Below, piece by piece: positions 61,798-64,000 of a stretch of 64,000 bases of DNA; positions within the stretch are counted from its first letter, which is position 1; each line of letters opens with the position of its first letter. The DNA is from Clostridium brassicae. Its GTDB lineage: Bacteria; Bacillota; Clostridia; Clostridiales; Clostridiaceae. Where the stretch lies: assembly GCF_026738875.1 (NCBI RefSeq), contig NZ_JAPQFJ010000015.1, forward strand, positions 1 to 64,000. The letters are read 5' to 3'. A program made the position numbers and the translations under genes. Under the pieces are notes generated by a model, which saw only the letters and a program-made list of their open reading frames with translations, was not told where the DNA came from and made no database searches.

Positions 61798-63135
61798 TTA
61801 TATCATGTTATATATAATTATAAAACTCAACAACATTAAAGGAAAATATTTAACTTCTTTATATTCATGTTTATAAAATATATAACTCATAATAATCGAT
61901 AATAAGACTATTCCATAAAAATAATTGTATTTATGTACTGGTGGAGCTATTTTTAATAATACATAGTTTGCTCCCTGTATAGTAGTAGTAAGTGAATATA
62001 AAATATAAATTACTATATTTTTAAGAATTGGTATATTTATTGCCACAGCCCCTATATTACCTGCAAATATTAATAAAGAATATAAAGGAATAAGTATCAA
62101 ATTTGCTGGAATAAAAAAAATACTTACTTCATTAATGGCACACATAACATATGGCATTGAAAAAACTTGAGAACTTAAAGTTATACTTAAACTTTCATTG
62201 ATTTTTTTAGGCAGTTTATATAAAATCCTCTTTATTTTTTTGTTATATAGTATTATACCAAGAGTAGCTAGAAATGATAATGTAAATCCTATATTTGTTA
62301 TATAATATGGTCTTATAATTAATAGAATCAATGCTGATAAAGCTAATGCCGAAAGACTATCATAAGTTCTATAAACAATTTTTGATAACTTTAAAATTAG
62401 TATCATTATATAAGCTCTTATAGTAGCCGCTTTTGCACCTGTAAATATTAAGTATATGAAGGACAATATAAGACTTATTTCAATTCCAAACATTTTCTGC
62501 AAAAATCCATATACTAAAGCCATATGGAACCCAGAAACACTTATTATATGAGATATTCCTAATTCCTTAAAATTTTCTTTTTCATGAAAAGATAGATATT
62601 TAGTTTCTCCATAGCATACACTCATTATTAAAGCCGATTTATCTTTTCCAAGTGATTCTGAGTATTTTGTAAATAGTTTTTCTTTTAAATTATATAACTT
62701 AAATACAAAATCTTCATTTCTGTTTTCATAAAAAGTAACTTTATATATTCCAATAGAACCTTTTTCATAGTCAGTTTCTTTTTTAAAATTTCCATAAAGC
62801 TTAACTTTTTCTCCGTTAGATAACTCTTTTAAATTTCCTGAAAGATATACTATTCTTCCTTTATAATTTCCAGTGCAGTATTTTCCTCTTTTTTCAACTA
62901 GTCTAAACTCACCTTCACTAGGTACATTTATATTATAATAATTGTAAAAACTAAATCCTCCTATAATAAAAAACAAGCATAAAATAATAGCTTCTTTTTT
63001 ATTTAAAGTAAAAAAAATAATACTAAAAAAGGATGCAGCCACAGCCGCACCTAAAAATATGTTGTATTCAAAAACAATTATGATAAAAGCTCCCAAAAAT
63101 ACTGATATTGAATAATAAATCAAAGGTCTTTTCAT
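61798..63135 (-). CDS. ComEC/Rec2-like competence membrane protein without the hydrolase domain
   Basis: Protein of 445 residues: an N-terminal DUF4131/OB-like part (about 1-155, membrane segments at about 5-55), then the Competence domain with many membrane segments (about 160-440), including the signature HIISVSGFHMALVYGFLQ (about 196-213) and AKAATIRAYIMILI. The C-terminal metallo-beta-lactamase domain found in most full-length ComEC (about 750 residues) is not in this gene, which stops at YNMI. It forms the DNA channel in transformable bacteria. It overlaps the next upstream gene by 4 bases. Confidence 0.88.
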   Translation of the reverse strand: MKRPLIYYSISVFLGAFIIIVFEYNIFLGAAVAASFFSIIFFTLNKKEAIILCLFFIIGGFSFYNYYNINVPSEGEFRLVEKRGKYCTGNYKGRIVYLSGNLKELSNGEKVKLYGNFKKETDYEKGSIGIYKVTFYENRNEDFVFKLYNLKEKLFTKYSESLGKDKSALIMSVCYGETKYLSFHEKENFKELGISHIISVSGFHMALVYGFLQKMFGIEISLILSFIYLIFTGAKAATIRAYIMILILKLSKIVYRTYDSLSALALSALILLIIRPYYITNIGFTLSFLATLGIILYNKKIKRILYKLPKKINESLSITLSSQVFSMPYVMCAINEVSIFFIPANLILIPLYSLLIFAGNIGAVAINIPILKNIVIYILYSLTTTIQGANYVLLKIAPPVHKYNYFYGIVLLSIIMSYIFYKHEYKEVKYFPLMLLSFIIIYNMI

Positions 63136-63413
63136 ATTTCATCACTCATACTAATAAAAGAGTTCTCAATCTTCTCATCTTTTTTCTTATATACATCTAC
63201 TATTATTTTTACTCTATGGATAGAATTATCAATTTTTACATCTTTAACGTAAGGCGTGCCATTTTTTTCTCTCATACTAAAATATTTTTCAGCAAAACTT
63301 TGAGCTGATTCTATATCTAACCTATCATAATTAGAAAAAAAATCTTTTTCTGGTATGTCCAAAAACTCTGTATTACTGCCAATTACAATAGTTTCAAATA
63401 CATTATCCAGCAT
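63132..63413 (-). CDS. Hypothetical protein upstream of comEC
   Basis: Not recognised; 93 residues, acidic, no membrane segment or signal. It reads like a single alpha/beta unit (HRVKIIVDVYKKKDE). It overlaps comEC by 4 bases and is thus coupled to it. The ribosome site ggaggtg lies in the 3' arm of a hairpin. Confidence 0.7.
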   Translation of the reverse strand: MLDNVFETIVIGSNTEFLDIPEKDFFSNYDRLDIESAQSFAEKYFSMREKNGTPYVKDVKIDNSIHRVKIIVDVYKKKDEKIENSFISMSDEI

Positions 63414-63422
63414 AAAAAATAC

Positions 63423-63459
63423 ACCTCCATATATTTAATTTAACCAAATATACGGAGGT
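63423..63459 (-). terminator. Hairpin enclosing the ribosome site of the 93-residue gene
   Basis: On the minus strand acctccgtatattt - 9-base loop - aaatatatggaggt, 14 bp with one G-U pair (which would be A-C on the other strand, so the RNA is read from the minus strand). It is followed by gtattttttatg. Either a terminator or a control hairpin on comEC expression. Confidence 0.65.
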
Positions 63460-63551
63460 TTAAACCTATAATTCTTATTTTTAATGTATAGTTTAAAAGA
63501 TTATAAAAATATTTTTTATAACTTCTCTTAGAAATATAATTGTATATTTTA

Positions 63552-64000
63552 TTATTCTAACTTTTTCATAAAAATAGTAGTAATAACTTGTACAGCTACT
63601 ATAGTAATAATAAATTTCAAGTTACTATAATTACTTAAAAGCATACCTTTATTACCAAATACAATAATGCCCATAATAACCAATATCAAAATTGTTAATA
63701 CAAAAAATGATAATTTACTTTTAATAATACTCTTTATATCTGAAAAATAAGTGCTAAATATTATGCAACTTACATTTAAACTTATAAACAAATTAAATTC
63801 TCCTAGATAAAAACTAGTCCTACTTCCATAATAAAAAGCTATAGTTGATATTATTCCCATACAAATACCATATAATAATATGTTATTTGTAAAGTTTTCA
63901 AATATACTTCTATCTATCACTACTCCTTCATAGTTTTTTATTTTAATATTTTTATGCTGACTAAAAATAAGTATATAACTTAAAATTAAAGTTACAAAAT
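63552..64000 (-). CDS. Multi-span membrane protein, 5' end outside the window
   Basis: Not recognised. The frame stays open from the window edge (FVTLILSYILIFSQHKN) through a possible internal GTG at 63920 to the stop at 63552. About five membrane segments: one at the edge, then about 12-28, 40-59, 69-90 and 100-117 counted from the GTG. gaaggag lies 2-5 bases before the GTG, so a 122-residue start there is possible. No motif suggests a function. Confidence 0.6.
   Translation of the reverse strand, partial: FVTLILSYILIFSQHKNIKIKNYEGVVIDRSIFENFTNNILLYGICMGIISTIAFYYGSRTSFYLGEFNLFISLNVSCIIFSTYFSDIKSIIKSKLSFFVLTILILVIMGIIVFGNKGMLLSNYSNLKFIITIVAVQVITTIFMKKLE

Noticed and set aside
1-64000. CRISPR array, prophage or intact insertion sequence
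   Set aside because: No regularly spaced repeats, phage structural genes or complete transposase were seen; only an integrase tail and Rpn relics remain.

Overview
The window is chromosomal DNA from a very AT-rich, endospore-forming Firmicute, almost certainly a Clostridium or close relative. The evidence is the conserved block holA-rpsT-gpr-spoIIP-lepA-hemW-hrcA-grpE-dnaK-dnaJ-prmA-rsmE-mtaB-rpsU-yqfC-yqfD-pgpH-ybeY-dgkA-cdd-era-recO-ppdK-dnaG-rpoD, the spore genes (gpr, spoIIP, yqfC/yqfD, a CotS-like kinase), a CIRCE/HrcA heat-shock operon, and Clostridium-style AGGAGG ribosome binding sites. The species cannot be fixed from the sequence alone.

Layout. (1) 1-4410, minus strand: a small secreted protein gene, a 28-bp perfect palindrome, then a five-gene ABC-transporter operon (three membrane proteins, one ATPase, one membrane-anchored protein). 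(2) 4411-10761: accessory DNA with two ~230-bp degenerate direct repeats flanking a three-gene locus. That locus has a UPF0261 (Tm-1 N-terminal type) gene, a PEP-hydrolase-like TIM-barrel gene (Tm-1 C-terminal type), and a regulator that fuses a paralogous TIM barrel to an AraC DNA-binding domain. The region also holds a 55-residue membrane protein and relics of an integrase and other genes. (3) 10762-18690, minus strand: an AraC-GyrI / GyrI / ABC drug-efflux-type operon, then broken genes (serine hydrolase, truncated MerR-GyrI regulator, Rpn-type nucleases) mixed with small intact genes (GNAT, YdcF-like, zinc-ribbon). (4) 18981-24972, plus strand: a two-component system followed, after a terminator and helically phased TTTAAT repeats, by DedA, three PAP2 phosphatases and a DedA/pseudo-PAP2 fusion. 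This looks like a regulated undecaprenyl-phosphate (lipid carrier) recycling cluster. (5) 25146-64000, mostly minus strand: rnpB followed by the housekeeping block.

How the parts work together. The housekeeping block runs as several operons. hrcA-grpE-dnaK-dnaJ has a consensus SigA promoter with a perfect CIRCE operator. dnaG-rpoD is the macromolecular-synthesis pair. recO, era, cdd, dgkA, ybeY, pgpH and yqfD/yqfC form the usual 'era' cluster, but phoH is absent and about 490 bp of non-coding DNA is inserted before ybeY. rpsU is followed by only a relic of yqeY. Three intergenic hairpins near spoIIP and comEC place the next gene's Shine-Dalgarno inside the 3' arm.

The strongest candidates for something new are the TIM-barrel/AraC sensor with the split Tm-1 genes, and the DedA/PAP2 cluster with its phased operator and catalytically dead PAP2 domain. 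The secreted-protein/three-permease ABC locus comes next.
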